Shown here piece by piece: positions 45,401-53,135 of a DNA stretch of 64,000 bases (position 1 is its first letter; every line of letters begins with the position of its first letter). This DNA is from Kuafuiihalomonas sp039024635. Lineage in GTDB: Bacteria; Myxococcota; Kuafuiibacteriia; Kuafuiibacteriales; Kuafuiibacteriaceae. Made by a program: the position numbers and the translations under genes. Under the pieces are notes generated by a model that was given only the letters and a program-made list of their open reading frames with translations, did no database searches and was not told the origin of the DNA. The stretch covers positions 1-64,000 of the forward strand of contig JBCCQA010000031.1 in NCBI GenBank assembly GCA_039024635.1, read 5' to 3'.

Positions 45401-47049
45401 CGGGCCTCAAGGGCAGGCTCCAGCTAGCGGGTCGTATCGAACGCGCGGGCGAGGAACTCGCCGCCTGGCCCCTGAAAGGCCAACTCGAGGCCCTGGGTCT
45501 TCCGCTTCGCAGCCTAGTCCCTACCCGTGCCGCCGACGGAGTAGACGGAACGCTGGACTTGATCGCCACCGTCGGGGGGCGGCTCGGCGCTCCAAGCGCT
45601 GTCTTCACGTTCGATGGCGCCAATACCCGCTGCGGTGAGGTTCGCTTCGATGGAGCCCGCTTCGAGGGACGCTACGAGAGAGGCGGACTCAGCATCACGG
45701 GAACCGTCACCGAATCTTCGGGCGGACGATTGGACCTCCAATTTGCGGCCGGAGAAGAGCTGATGTCGTCACAGGTGGAGGCGGACGACTTCCGGCTGGG
45801 CTTCCTCTCGGTGCCGGCCGGGATCTTGGCGGGCCCGGTCGGCAGCTTCGACGGGCGTCTGACTGGCCAGGTGACGGCCGAGGGACCTACCCAGTCTCCT
45901 GACGTAGACGGTGAGCTTCGGGTAGAGGATCTGCAGGTCGTCTTGCCGGGTACGCTGCCCTCGGTGGAGAACGGCGTGGCCGCCCTCGCTTTTCACGACG
46001 GGAGCTTCGAGCTCTCGACTCGGGGAGGCTCACCAAGCGGGGGGCGTTTCGGACTGTCGGCCGAGGGCCAGGTTGAGGGTCCCCGGATCAGCGGATCCTT
46101 CGAGAGCGACGGCCTGCGCTACCTGGCAGGCCCCATCGTCACCGAAATCACCACCTCGGCTGAGTTCGAGCTCGTCCGCCGAGAAGCCAAGCTCCGAATC
46201 CACCGCACCAAGATTAGACTCCCCGAAGAGAATTCTTCGACTCTTCACGGACTGGGTGTCCCGCCTGACCTGGTCCGGGTCCAGACCTTCGGCGTTCGCC
46301 CCAAGCCCGAGCCACCGCCTACCCCGCCCCCGCCCGGGACCGAGCCTCGGCTCAGGCTCCAGGTTCGCAACGACGACGACATCAGCTTTCGGGGTGAGGA
46401 TGCCCAGGGGAGCGCGACGGTCGACATCCAGCTGGAAGAGTTCGGAAACGGAATCAGTAGGCTGAAAGGCGAAGGGACGGTGGAACGGGGACAGATCGAG
46501 GTCTTAGGTCGAACCTACCAGGTCGAACGAGCGGTGGTGGGCTTCACGGAACGCATACCGCCCGATCCAAGACTGGACATCCAACTCGCCCACGCTTTCC
46601 GCACCCTCACCCTCTACGTCTACATTACGGGTCCAGCCTCGAAACCCGAAGTGCGCTTCGGCTCTGCACCGAGCGGGTACGACCAGGCACAGCTCACAGC
46701 CTTTTTTACGGGCCTGCAGGATCCGGACAGCCCAGGTCGCGCCACGGCTGGGGGAAGTGCAGCAAGCAGCGTGGGACAAGCTCTACTCGGTCCCGCCATA
46801 GCGCAGGTTAGACGCCAGCTGCCCATCGACACCTTGGACATCGGCAGCAACGGTGGGGCAGCCGTTGTGACGGTGGGAAAGTGGATCTCCGAGACGGTCT
46901 TCATTTCGGCCGGCTATGACGGATCGCGCACCGGAGCAGCGGCTTACGAAGGAACCTTGAGGTGGCGCTTCACGCCCCGTTGGGTCCTCGAAGTCTTGGC
47001 CAGCCTCGAGTCCCAGAGCACCGACGTCCTGTGGACGAAGCGTTTCTGA
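42442..47049 (+). CDS. tamB: TamB-like translocation and assembly module protein
   Basis: 1535 residues. An N-terminal membrane anchor (VLGSVLLLCVLSVALA) is followed by a very long beta-rich periplasmic region of AsmA/TamB repeats. The C-terminal TamB (DUF490) domain occupies about the last 350 residues (VERGQIEVLGRTYQVERAVVGF, TLYVYITGPASKPEVRFGSAP, ending ESQSTDVLWTKRF). A Pro-rich insert (PKPEPPPTPPPPGTEP) lies near residue 1290. The TTG start overlaps the tamA stop. It would form the periplasmic bridge, a hydrophobic groove for lipids, joined to TamA. Length is above E. coli TamB (1259). Confidence 0.9.
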   Translation: MKKVIRWCVRVLGSVLLLCVLSVALAHTSWGFELAKALVLPSLSRSVFAGTLQVGRLEGFLGTDFSLTELVLTDETGAPACEIERLRIRWDFLALLSGRVHVQAVDIESTRVTLRAGEGGGIAALLSPSPTKSSRSPDEPPRSPLPITVDRIYLSDGRFIFGRPEIRVEGVTLSGRFRFVEAELEATDVDLTAALRTQTPGPLTLEGRYGLVEGEHQLSATVSVAAARLRTEDLRWDGVHVPLGRLRAELPAGFMRAWLGGPEFGLRLQAESGPEPGREGGTLWRLEAQAEDADLRGQGRARGDGTEFELALRNVDPRSLSADAPGGRVSSRLEGRLLLGPLRGRLRTTSTATLSLPGGQARVPLQAEGEGELGEDGRLEARLRLRSPGSSADLAATLADLIERPRLQRLEASVQTPALEKLPLPGRPRGALEAETTWVAGEWSGRLTGRGLGVGLASVEVLDLEAGGRDFDLEGKLRAQDLRVGRFVQTETALRILPAERGKRFELDSTGRSPLQMVELSGTGQVGWPLDLALEEGTVVTGTSTWTLSPWQLAVGVDGLKVQDLAARTPEGELQVDGEARWRPDVEGQLRARADLADLSDLSFAFPQLRGGRLRVGVEAVWNEGGLKGETSGNAKLLVSPAREAIDVRFKGDIGAKIVVGGSVDGGNLGQLALDAEAEPPPSLAEWMALEEWLERLRRVDAAVDDVRLGGWTELFGLPAVEGGAEGSLVLRPDSLEGRFHADGLQISSMRAPLSIDLEAQGQDDQTSIQGRLLADVPVGVLSATVARSWRDASEWEASDGEARLELDRITMARFARFVDLPEPFDAPVGGELEAVAHLKQRGGQVGGELLLRARAVEPYPASPRIDLGLESVVGDQGWTVSATVAGRGLGQVRAELAGSGPPWRTLVPAEGRLQLQALRVTGLRALYPVPILRQGSLSGEVEWAEKGQRGQASLHLNEARIFDGQPDFALELSSERSAEGIDYLLSGLKGRLQLAGRIERAGEELAAWPLKGQLEALGLPLRSLVPTRAADGVDGTLDLIATVGGRLGAPSAVFTFDGANTRCGEVRFDGARFEGRYERGGLSITGTVTESSGGRLDLQFAAGEELMSSQVEADDFRLGFLSVPAGILAGPVGSFDGRLTGQVTAEGPTQSPDVDGELRVEDLQVVLPGTLPSVENGVAALAFHDGSFELSTRGGSPSGGRFGLSAEGQVEGPRISGSFESDGLRYLAGPIVTEITTSAEFELVRREAKLRIHRTKIRLPEENSSTLHGLGVPPDLVRVQTFGVRPKPEPPPTPPPPGTEPRLRLQVRNDDDISFRGEDAQGSATVDIQLEEFGNGISRLKGEGTVERGQIEVLGRTYQVERAVVGFTERIPPDPRLDIQLAHAFRTLTLYVYITGPASKPEVRFGSAPSGYDQAQLTAFFTGLQDPDSPGRATAGGSAASSVGQALLGPAIAQVRRQLPIDTLDIGSNGGAAVVTVGKWISETVFISAGYDGSRTGAAAYEGTLRWRFTPRWVLEVLASLESQSTDVLWTKRF

Positions 47050-47071
47050 TCCTGCGAAGCCGACGGCCTTC

Positions 47072-48529
47072 TCAGAGCTCTCCGGCGACCGGCTCCGTCA
47101 CGCGCTCGTCCGGGATGGGATCCGGGTCATGGGGCAGGGTCCCTCTCGCGCTCCGCATGTAGGCGAAGGGCGTAGCGTGCACGAAGTTCGAGACCCGGGA
47201 CAGGTAGATATCGGCGTATTGCTCGACTTGCTGGGCCAAGTGACTCTTGTCGTTTCCGGCCCGCATGAGAGGTCCCCAACTCGCGTTGGACACTTGATCC
47301 GCCCGCTCGGCTAGAGGTTTGATTTGCTGGTCGAGCTCCAACAGCTCCTGCCGAACGGTCTCCAGGCGCCGCGCCAGAGCCTTCTTGTCTATATCACCGT
47401 TCAGTGCATAGCCCTTCTTGCGCCGCTGCAGGGCCAGCTTCAAGCTGTAGCTCTCTCCCTCGAGCTCGGTTTTCTTGGCCATCAGCTTTTCGAGCTCCTT
47501 CTTGTCGGATGCAAAGGTCTCCATTGCGGCGAGCTCCTCTTCGATCTCGCGGAGGACGAGCGCGGTCCTCCAGCGCTGGATGTTCTTGGTGACGTGCACG
47601 TCGCTGAACAGGTGATCCCCAACGTAGAGGACTTGGTCGCCTTCCAGGTCGAGACAGGCCTCCACCATGCTCGCGTTCCCCCCCACATAGCGTCCCCGCC
47701 GCTCAAGCTTCTCCCGTACCGGGGTCAAAAGGCCGTCTTGGTTCACTATTTCGAAGGCCGGATTGCTCTGGGAGAAGAAGGTGGGCTTTCGTGCTTCGAC
47801 GATGATGAGATCGAAGAGCTCTTCCCACTTCATGTTCGACGGCAGATAGCGTTCGAAGGCATAGCGCATCATGGCCAGGGTGTAGCGCCAACCGCTGTTG
47901 GTGATCAGGATCAGCTTTTTTCCCGCATGGTGTTGATCGAGAAGGGCGAGGGGCGTCTCGGCATCCAGACTTACGAATCGGTCGGGATCGGCCATGATGT
48001 CGCCCTTGAGCCGTCCCTCGAGGTGGGCGTAGTCGACGGTAGAGCGGACCTGACGGTAGAGCTCTTCGTAGCCAAGAGCGTTCCCCAGCTCCCCGGCGTC
48101 CATCATGTCGACGAGCTGAGCATAGAGGGTCGCTTCGGAAAGCGAGAAGAGCGTGTTCATGAACTTGAAGCGACGCTCGCCCAGGTCGACGATGACGCCT
48201 GAGTAGGCCTTCCGCATCTCTTCGTACGGGATAGGTCGGGTGCCGTGGTGGGCCCGCTTCACGAAACCGAATCGATTGGCCTTCAGGACGTTGCCCAGCT
48301 CGGTATCGATGATGAGACCACGGATCATCCGGTCAGGATCGAAGCTCAGTTTACTCACCGGCCAGCCGCGAGACTCGAAAAGACGCTGGGTATGGGCATA
48401 GGCATGGGACTCCCACTCGTCCACGCGGTAGTGGATGAGGGTGTAGTCCATGTCGTACCCAATCGCCTGAATCGAACGCAGATTGAGGGTCCGATTGCAG
48501 TAGATTCGCCTAGCCTTGGGCGTGCTCAC
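47072..48529 (-). CDS. HAD-superfamily 5'-nucleotidase (HAD-IG type)
   Basis: 485 residues. The opening RSIQAIGYDMDYTLIHY carries the nucleophile motif DxDxT. ILITNSGWRYTLAMM provides motif II (Ser/Asn), VEARKPTFFS the Lys motif, and VLYVGDHLFSDV motif IV (GDHxxxD). These define the cytosolic purine 5'-nucleotidase-like HAD-IG family (PF05761). A coiled-coil insertion at about 340-420 (KKELEKLMAKKTELEGESY) is typical of bacterial members. It starts at GTG 48529. The unknown gene upstream ends ten bases before it. Substrate is presumably a nucleoside monophosphate such as IMP or GMP. Confidence 0.92.
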   Translation of the reverse strand: MSTPKARRIYCNRTLNLRSIQAIGYDMDYTLIHYRVDEWESHAYAHTQRLFESRGWPVSKLSFDPDRMIRGLIIDTELGNVLKANRFGFVKRAHHGTRPIPYEEMRKAYSGVIVDLGERRFKFMNTLFSLSEATLYAQLVDMMDAGELGNALGYEELYRQVRSTVDYAHLEGRLKGDIMADPDRFVSLDAETPLALLDQHHAGKKLILITNSGWRYTLAMMRYAFERYLPSNMKWEELFDLIIVEARKPTFFSQSNPAFEIVNQDGLLTPVREKLERRGRYVGGNASMVEACLDLEGDQVLYVGDHLFSDVHVTKNIQRWRTALVLREIEEELAAMETFASDKKELEKLMAKKTELEGESYSLKLALQRRKKGYALNGDIDKKALARRLETVRQELLELDQQIKPLAERADQVSNASWGPLMRAGNDKSHLAQQVEQYADIYLSRVSNFVHATPFAYMRSARGTLPHDPDPIPDERVTEPVAGEL

Positions 48530-48538
48530 GGACCGACT

Positions 48539-49180
48539 TCAACCCGAGGCCGCGGACGGCGCAAGCTCTGGCTCGGTCGCTGGCACGAAGACGTCAGCGA
48601 ACAGGTCCAGGACTGGCATGAACGGAAAGCCGGCCTCGACCGCACGGTCATCGTCGCTCGCTTGCTCATGCCAAGCCAGCTTCGCGACCCGCTCGAGTCG
48701 AGTCTGGGCAGAGGTGAACGCTGCTTCATAGCCCGCCTTCGGGCCGAGGGTCACCGCCCCTCCAAGTTCGAGCCGCGGACCAGGCTGCCCCCAAACCCTC
48801 AGCTCGTGCCCCGCGATGGTCACGGCTGTTCCTCGAGGCCCCACTCTTCGATGGTGCCGACCGTATCGAGCTGATAGAAAGAGGACATTCTCGGCCTGGG
48901 AAGGCAGCCTCGCTAGGCCGACCCGCAGCAGTGGTGCCGAGCCCCGGTCGACTCGCACTGCGATGTTCCGACCTACGGAAACCGGGACCCAAGGCAGAGA
49001 CTGCTCCAAGCAAACCAGCAGGTGATTCCGCACCGGAACCGGCTTGGCCAGCTGCCTCAGGTAGTGGATCTGGTCTTGGAACTCGGCCCGGGCTCTCCGG
49101 GCAGGTGCTCGAGTCCGGCGAAGCGCACCTAAATCGATGCCGTCGATGATCACCCAGGTGTCGGCCTCGTTCCGCGCCAC
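48539..49180 (-). CDS. Protein of unknown function upstream of the nucleotidase
   Basis: 213 residues, not recognised. No signal peptide or membrane helix. The N-terminus reads like a soluble domain (ADTWVIIDGIDLGALRR), the centre is beta-rich and basic (RVGPRGTAVTIAGHELRVWG), and the C-terminus has LERVAKLAWHEQASDDDRAVEAGFPFM. A competing frame on the same strand (48726-49421) has low-complexity Ser/Arg composition typical of a shadow. It probably shares a transcript with the nucleotidase (ten-base gap). Confidence 0.6.
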   Translation of the reverse strand: MARNEADTWVIIDGIDLGALRRTRAPARRARAEFQDQIHYLRQLAKPVPVRNHLLVCLEQSLPWVPVSVGRNIAVRVDRGSAPLLRVGLARLPSQAENVLFLSARYGRHHRRVGPRGTAVTIAGHELRVWGQPGPRLELGGAVTLGPKAGYEAAFTSAQTRLERVAKLAWHEQASDDDRAVEAGFPFMPVLDLFADVFVPATEPELAPSAASG

Positions 49181-49274
49181 ATCCCCTGTCTATCGTCGGG
49201 ACATGACGGGGACCTGAAGTTCGCGTGACGAGCTGAGGGCACGCATCTCGACCGGCTCTTCTAGACCTAGGAAT

Positions 49275-49297
49275 GGACCAAGGAAGTCGCTTGGACC
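49275..49297 (-). terminator. Terminator-like hairpin after the Lol-like operon
   Basis: GGTCCAAG and CTTGGTCC (minus strand) form an 8-bp stem with one T-T mismatch and a seven-base loop. It lies eight bases beyond the stop of the outer-membrane protein gene. There is no T-run. It would end the ABC/LolA/OMP transcript before the unknown gene and nucleotidase. Confidence 0.4.
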
Positions 49298-49305
49298 CCT
49301 TTCCT

Positions 49306-51024
49306 TTAGAAGTCGAGAGTGATGGCCGTCCCCAGGTTGAAGAGCGGCTCGAAGCCTTCCACCGGAAGGAAGGCCGCATCGAGCAGCGGCACAACACCGG
49401 GTAGGGGGTTTGCGCCGGCAACTAGTTGAAAGCTGTCGTCCTGCAGCAGGGGCTTGAAGGCGCCTCGACCGCCGAAGAAGACGCCGGCAAAGAAGCGAAG
49501 GGACAGGAAGGTCAGGACAGACTGGGAGACGTCGACGCGAAGAAGGCCACTCGTGCTTCTTCCGGGATCGAGTAGTCCACTGAAGACGAAGGAGGTGTCG
49601 TCCCAGCTTCCGGGAGCAGCGAGGAGCGCATAGAGCCCTACGTAGTGGCGGGAGATGGTGAAAGGCGCGAAGCCCGGGAGCGGCCGGTCTTCCGGCAGGT
49701 CCGCCCCCAAGACCCGCAAGGCTTCAGGGCTGAAGCTCGAAAGGATGAGGTACGGATAGAGCTCTCGGTCGGCGTAGCCCGCGTCGTTGAAAAAGTACTC
49801 GAATCCCAGAACCAAGGTGTCGTTGTCCTCATTGAGCCGAAAGCTCGTGTCGCCCCCGAAGGTGGCCTGGATCAGAAGCTCGTCTTCGCGATCGAGCGCG
49901 TCCGGGGTGACGAGGGGTGGGGAAGAGAAGTCACCCTCGAAGAACACGGCCCGGTCGCCGTAGGCCAAGGCGACCTCGGAGCGCAGCTCGAAGCGTCCCA
50001 CCCCCGCCGATACGTCGAGACCCGCGCGTAAGCCACGCTCGCGCTGGTAGGCGAAGGAACTCGCGAGCTCGGCCGTTCCGACGACCCATTCAGCGCGAAA
50101 GGCGCCGGCCAAGCGGTCCAGCCGGTTAGCGTCCTCGAAGTCGACGATGGCGTAGAGGTTCACGCCGGCGTCCTCCAGAGGAAGATGGAACTTGAGGAGC
50201 CCGATGCCAATTCGCTGGTCGAAGAGGGCGACGGGATTGAGGCGCTGGCGGTTGACGAAGTCGCTGGGGTTGAAGAAGCGACTCGACCCCCAGCGGAGCC
50301 GCTGCTGGCCAGCCGTTACGTAGACCCTTTGCGCAATGTCAAACTTCACCCACAGCTGATCGAGGATGGCGTTGGTTCCGGATATCCCAAAACCAAAGAG
50401 GTCGGTGCTGGTGCCTGCGACCGCTGCATCCTGGGACGACTCGACGGTGAAGTCGGTCTGGATTCGCCCCTGGGCGAAGGCGCGAACCCGCTCCGAGGGC
50501 CGTGCGTCGAGGTACACCTCGAGAAAGGAGGGCGCGCTGATACCGACTTCCTCGGCCGGCTGGTCCAGGAGGCCGTTGGTCTGAAGCTGCAAAAGGAGCC
50601 GACCTCCGATGCTCAGACGATCATCTCGGGCCTCCAGCTCGCCTCGCATCCGGTCGAGAAGGCCCACCCCGGGCGCTTGAGCCGGCGCCCGGACCGGCTC
50701 CTCGAGGGGCGCCCCAAAGAGCGCGGCTTCTCGGGCCTCTTCCGAGTTCTCCTCCTCGCCTTTGAGGCTCGGAGGCGGCGGTGCTACGGACCCGCCGAAC
50801 AGCAAGGCCTCTCGAGCCAATTCCTCTGCGTGTTGGGCGTCGTCGAGATCCCGCTCGGGACTCGTAGTGGCGGGTTGGGCGAGGGCGATGGTAGAGCTTC
50901 GGGTGAAGGCGACGGTCGAGCTGCCGGCCTCCGTCGCTCCGGCCGTGGTGGCGGTCTCGACCGCTTCACCGCTCGAGACCTGAGCGAGCCACGCCGCCAA
51001 GCCCCACGCCAGGACGACGCTCAC
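49306..51024 (-). CDS. Outer-membrane beta-barrel protein of the Lol-like operon (DUF1302-like)
   Basis: 572 residues from GTG 51024, ten bases after the LolA-like stop. A longer frame to 51090 would overlap that gene. The signal peptide (VLAWGLAAWLAQVSSGEA) is followed by a low-complexity linker with two copies of AREA(L/A)LFG (residues ~70-77 and 97-104). The barrel then has many strands: RLSIGGRLLLQLQTNG, VYVTAGQQRLRWGSSRFFNPSDFVNRQRLNPV (typical of DUF1302-like proteins) and ends LGTAITLDF with terminal Phe. It is probably the outer-membrane end of an ABC-driven transport system with the LolA-like protein as shuttle. Confidence 0.78.
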   Translation of the reverse strand: MSVVLAWGLAAWLAQVSSGEAVETATTAGATEAGSSTVAFTRSSTIALAQPATTSPERDLDDAQHAEELAREALLFGGSVAPPPPSLKGEEENSEEAREAALFGAPLEEPVRAPAQAPGVGLLDRMRGELEARDDRLSIGGRLLLQLQTNGLLDQPAEEVGISAPSFLEVYLDARPSERVRAFAQGRIQTDFTVESSQDAAVAGTSTDLFGFGISGTNAILDQLWVKFDIAQRVYVTAGQQRLRWGSSRFFNPSDFVNRQRLNPVALFDQRIGIGLLKFHLPLEDAGVNLYAIVDFEDANRLDRLAGAFRAEWVVGTAELASSFAYQRERGLRAGLDVSAGVGRFELRSEVALAYGDRAVFFEGDFSSPPLVTPDALDREDELLIQATFGGDTSFRLNEDNDTLVLGFEYFFNDAGYADRELYPYLILSSFSPEALRVLGADLPEDRPLPGFAPFTISRHYVGLYALLAAPGSWDDTSFVFSGLLDPGRSTSGLLRVDVSQSVLTFLSLRFFAGVFFGGRGAFKPLLQDDSFQLVAGANPLPGVVPLLDAAFLPVEGFEPLFNLGTAITLDF

Positions 51025-51034
51025 GACCTTAGGC

Positions 51035-51790
51035 TCACCGGCTCTTACTCTCGAGCCAGGCCTTCGTGAATATGTTGGGGTCGAGGTCATCGAGGTCGAC
51101 CTTGGTCACAACCATGGTCGTCCGGTTCCCCTTCTCGACTTCATCGAAGACCCGGATCTCTTCCGGGATGTAGACGTAACCATCTTTGCTGGTGCTGAAG
51201 ACTTTTCGCCAGCGCGGGTAGTAGGTCGTCCTCATCAGGCGACCCGAAAGCGCAAAGTCTTGTCGCTTGAGTAGATTCTCTGAGGCAGAGTCGAGCCAAA
51301 GATGGAGCACAGGGTAGGCGACGTCCGCGTCCTCTCGGGCCAGGAGCACCAAGTGATAGGCCTGAAGCGCGCCCAGCTTCTCGGTACCCGCAAAGCTCGC
51401 AGTGTACTCCTGAGCGAGCCGACTCTCGTCGAAGTCAGCCCGGCGAGTGTCCGTCCCCATGATCCGCTCCCGCTCCGTTCGACGCTCCCACTTTCCGACC
51501 GTCGGATCGTAGAGAAAGAGATTGTCCTCGACCCGAAGATAGCCTTTGCCCGCCTCGGACTTCGGCTTGAGGAACATGATGAGGAGTTTGTCATCGTCGT
51601 CCCGCCGGTAGACGACAGACTGGTACACGAGGTCGTTCTTCCCTCTCTCCTTCTGTTCGATGAGGGCGAGGGCCTTGAAGTCTCCCGCCGCCTGCTGACG
51701 CTCATCGAGCTGGGCGACCAAGCTTTGAGCCTCCTGATCGCTGAGGTTGCCGAGTGCGAGGGCGCCCGCCCAGATCATCATGGTCATCAT
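51035..51790 (-). CDS. LolA-like outer-membrane lipoprotein-sorting protein
   Basis: 251 residues. A short N-terminal hydrophobic signal (MIWAGALALG) precedes the LolA-like half-barrel of the PF17131 type. Its features are a YRRDDDDKLLIMFLKPKSEAGKGYLRVEDNLFLYDP stretch followed by GKWERR, TSFAGTEK-like and YHLVLLAREDADVAYPVLHLWLD. In this family the hydrophobic cavity carries lipids or lipoproteins through the periplasm. It sits between the ABC permease genes and the outer-membrane protein gene, seven and ten bases away. This supports a dedicated route. Confidence 0.85.
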   Translation of the reverse strand: MMTMMIWAGALALGNLSDQEAQSLVAQLDERQQAAGDFKALALIEQKERGKNDLVYQSVVYRRDDDDKLLIMFLKPKSEAGKGYLRVEDNLFLYDPTVGKWERRTERERIMGTDTRRADFDESRLAQEYTASFAGTEKLGALQAYHLVLLAREDADVAYPVLHLWLDSASENLLKRQDFALSGRLMRTTYYPRWRKVFSTSKDGYVYIPEEIRVFDEVEKGNRTTMVVTKVDLDDLDPNIFTKAWLESKSR

Positions 51791-51797
51791 CGTTCGT

Positions 51798-53132
51798 TCA
51801 TCCCACGTGGTGAATGGCGGTGACTGGTTGAAGGCGTGCCGCCCGAAGAGCCGGGAAGAAGGCGGCGCTCACGGCCAGGCCCGAGAAGGTGGCCACAGCC
51901 AGGCCAAGCTGAAGGGGCCGAACCACCATGTGCAGACTCTCGCTCATGAGGATGGCCTGAACGGCTTTGCTAGGAATGGTGGGCGCCCATATATCTAGAC
52001 CAAGTGCGACTAGCCCTCCGGCCGCAGCCCCCACGCCAGTAGCCAAGAGTCCCAAGAGCAGCGCCTCCAGCATGAACATGGCCATCACCGACCACCGTCC
52101 CATGCCGATGGCCCGTAAGGTGCCGATCTCGGCTGTCCTCTCTCGAACGCTGATGCCCATGCTGTTCATGACCCCGATTCCAATCAGCACCAAAAGGATG
52201 CTGACCAACGCGAAAGAGACTGTGTCCACCGCGGTCAAGACCCAGGTCAGGATGAGGACCTCGTCCCGCCAGGTTGTGAGGTCCAGCTTCTGACCGGTCC
52301 AGCCGGAACCCTGAAGAGGGCCGAACTTGGTGAAGAAGGGCGCCGCTTCATGCTCCATGACGTCGTGACCGGCTTCCACCAAGCGTTCGCGCAGCACTGC
52401 CATCACCTGGGGTGAACGCTCGTAGTCGTCCAGGTAGATCTGGACCACGCCCGTTACGTCTTCCCCTAGATGATACAGCTCCCGGACAACGTCTTCGTGG
52501 ACGAATATGCTGAAGTTGCTGAGGAAGCCGATATCGTGAGCGATGGCCACCACCTCGATCTCGGTGGAGTTTCGTCGACCCTGCAACGTCTCGGCGATGG
52601 CCGTTAGCGAGTCTCCTACCTGAACGCCGAGGCGCTTGGCCTGAGCCGCGAAGAGCATGGCCGTGTTCGGCTTGGCCAAGTCTTCCAGTCGGCCTTCGAT
52701 TTCTTCAGCGGCGCCTTCGACGTAGTTGGACCGGGGCGCAAGGCGAATGGCCTCGACGAAGGGCTGCTCCTCGGACACGTCGATGCCGGTCATGCCCACC
52801 TGAATGGAGGTAGTGGGGCTGATGATCCGGCCAAACCCACGCATTCGCGACACGACTCGGGCTTGGGGGAGCGTGTCCTCGATTAGGGCCCGAAGCTGGG
52901 AGGCGTCCTTCACCGCCGGCGCAACGGCCGAAGGCTTGGCCTTGAAGAAGCCGCCCAGGTTCACGTGGCCGGTGGAGAGGATGGTGGCGGATCGGATCAT
53001 CGTGTCTGTGATTCCGGAAGACAGGGCGAGCAGCAGGACCAGCAGCATGGTCACCAGCGCCAGGGCGAGAGCAAGGATGCCGGTTCGGCGACGGGCCTGG
53101 ACCAGGTTGCGAAAGGCGATGGTCAAGAACAT
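51798..53132 (-). CDS. FtsX/MacB-type ABC permease (LolC/LolE-like), 444 residues
   Basis: 444 residues. One N-terminal helix (GILALALALVTMLLVLLLALSSG), a periplasmic MacB-PCD-like domain (about 45-275), and three C-terminal helices (around LTAVDTVSFALVSILLVLIG, SVMAMFMLEALLLGLLATGV, LQLGLAVATFSGLAVSAAFFP). RERTAEIGTLRAIGMGRW is the family motif between TM2 and TM3. These are mechanotransmission-type permeases rather than classical channels. It is followed three bases downstream in the operon order by the second, larger permease upstream. It likely forms a heterodimer with that subunit and the LolD-like ATPase. Confidence 0.9.
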   Translation of the reverse strand: MFLTIAFRNLVQARRRTGILALALALVTMLLVLLLALSSGITDTMIRSATILSTGHVNLGGFFKAKPSAVAPAVKDASQLRALIEDTLPQARVVSRMRGFGRIISPTTSIQVGMTGIDVSEEQPFVEAIRLAPRSNYVEGAAEEIEGRLEDLAKPNTAMLFAAQAKRLGVQVGDSLTAIAETLQGRRNSTEIEVVAIAHDIGFLSNFSIFVHEDVVRELYHLGEDVTGVVQIYLDDYERSPQVMAVLRERLVEAGHDVMEHEAAPFFTKFGPLQGSGWTGQKLDLTTWRDEVLILTWVLTAVDTVSFALVSILLVLIGIGVMNSMGISVRERTAEIGTLRAIGMGRWSVMAMFMLEALLLGLLATGVGAAAGGLVALGLDIWAPTIPSKAVQAILMSESLHMVVRPLQLGLAVATFSGLAVSAAFFPALRAARLQPVTAIHHVG

Positions 53133-53135
53133 GGA

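Noticed and set aside
47324..48202. 292-codon plus-strand frame
   Set aside because: Antisense to the HAD nucleotidase with its four catalytic motifs.
48726..49421. 231-codon frame on the minus strand
   Set aside because: Overlaps the better-composed 213-codon gene and runs into the terminator-like hairpin; Ser/Arg-rich shadow composition.
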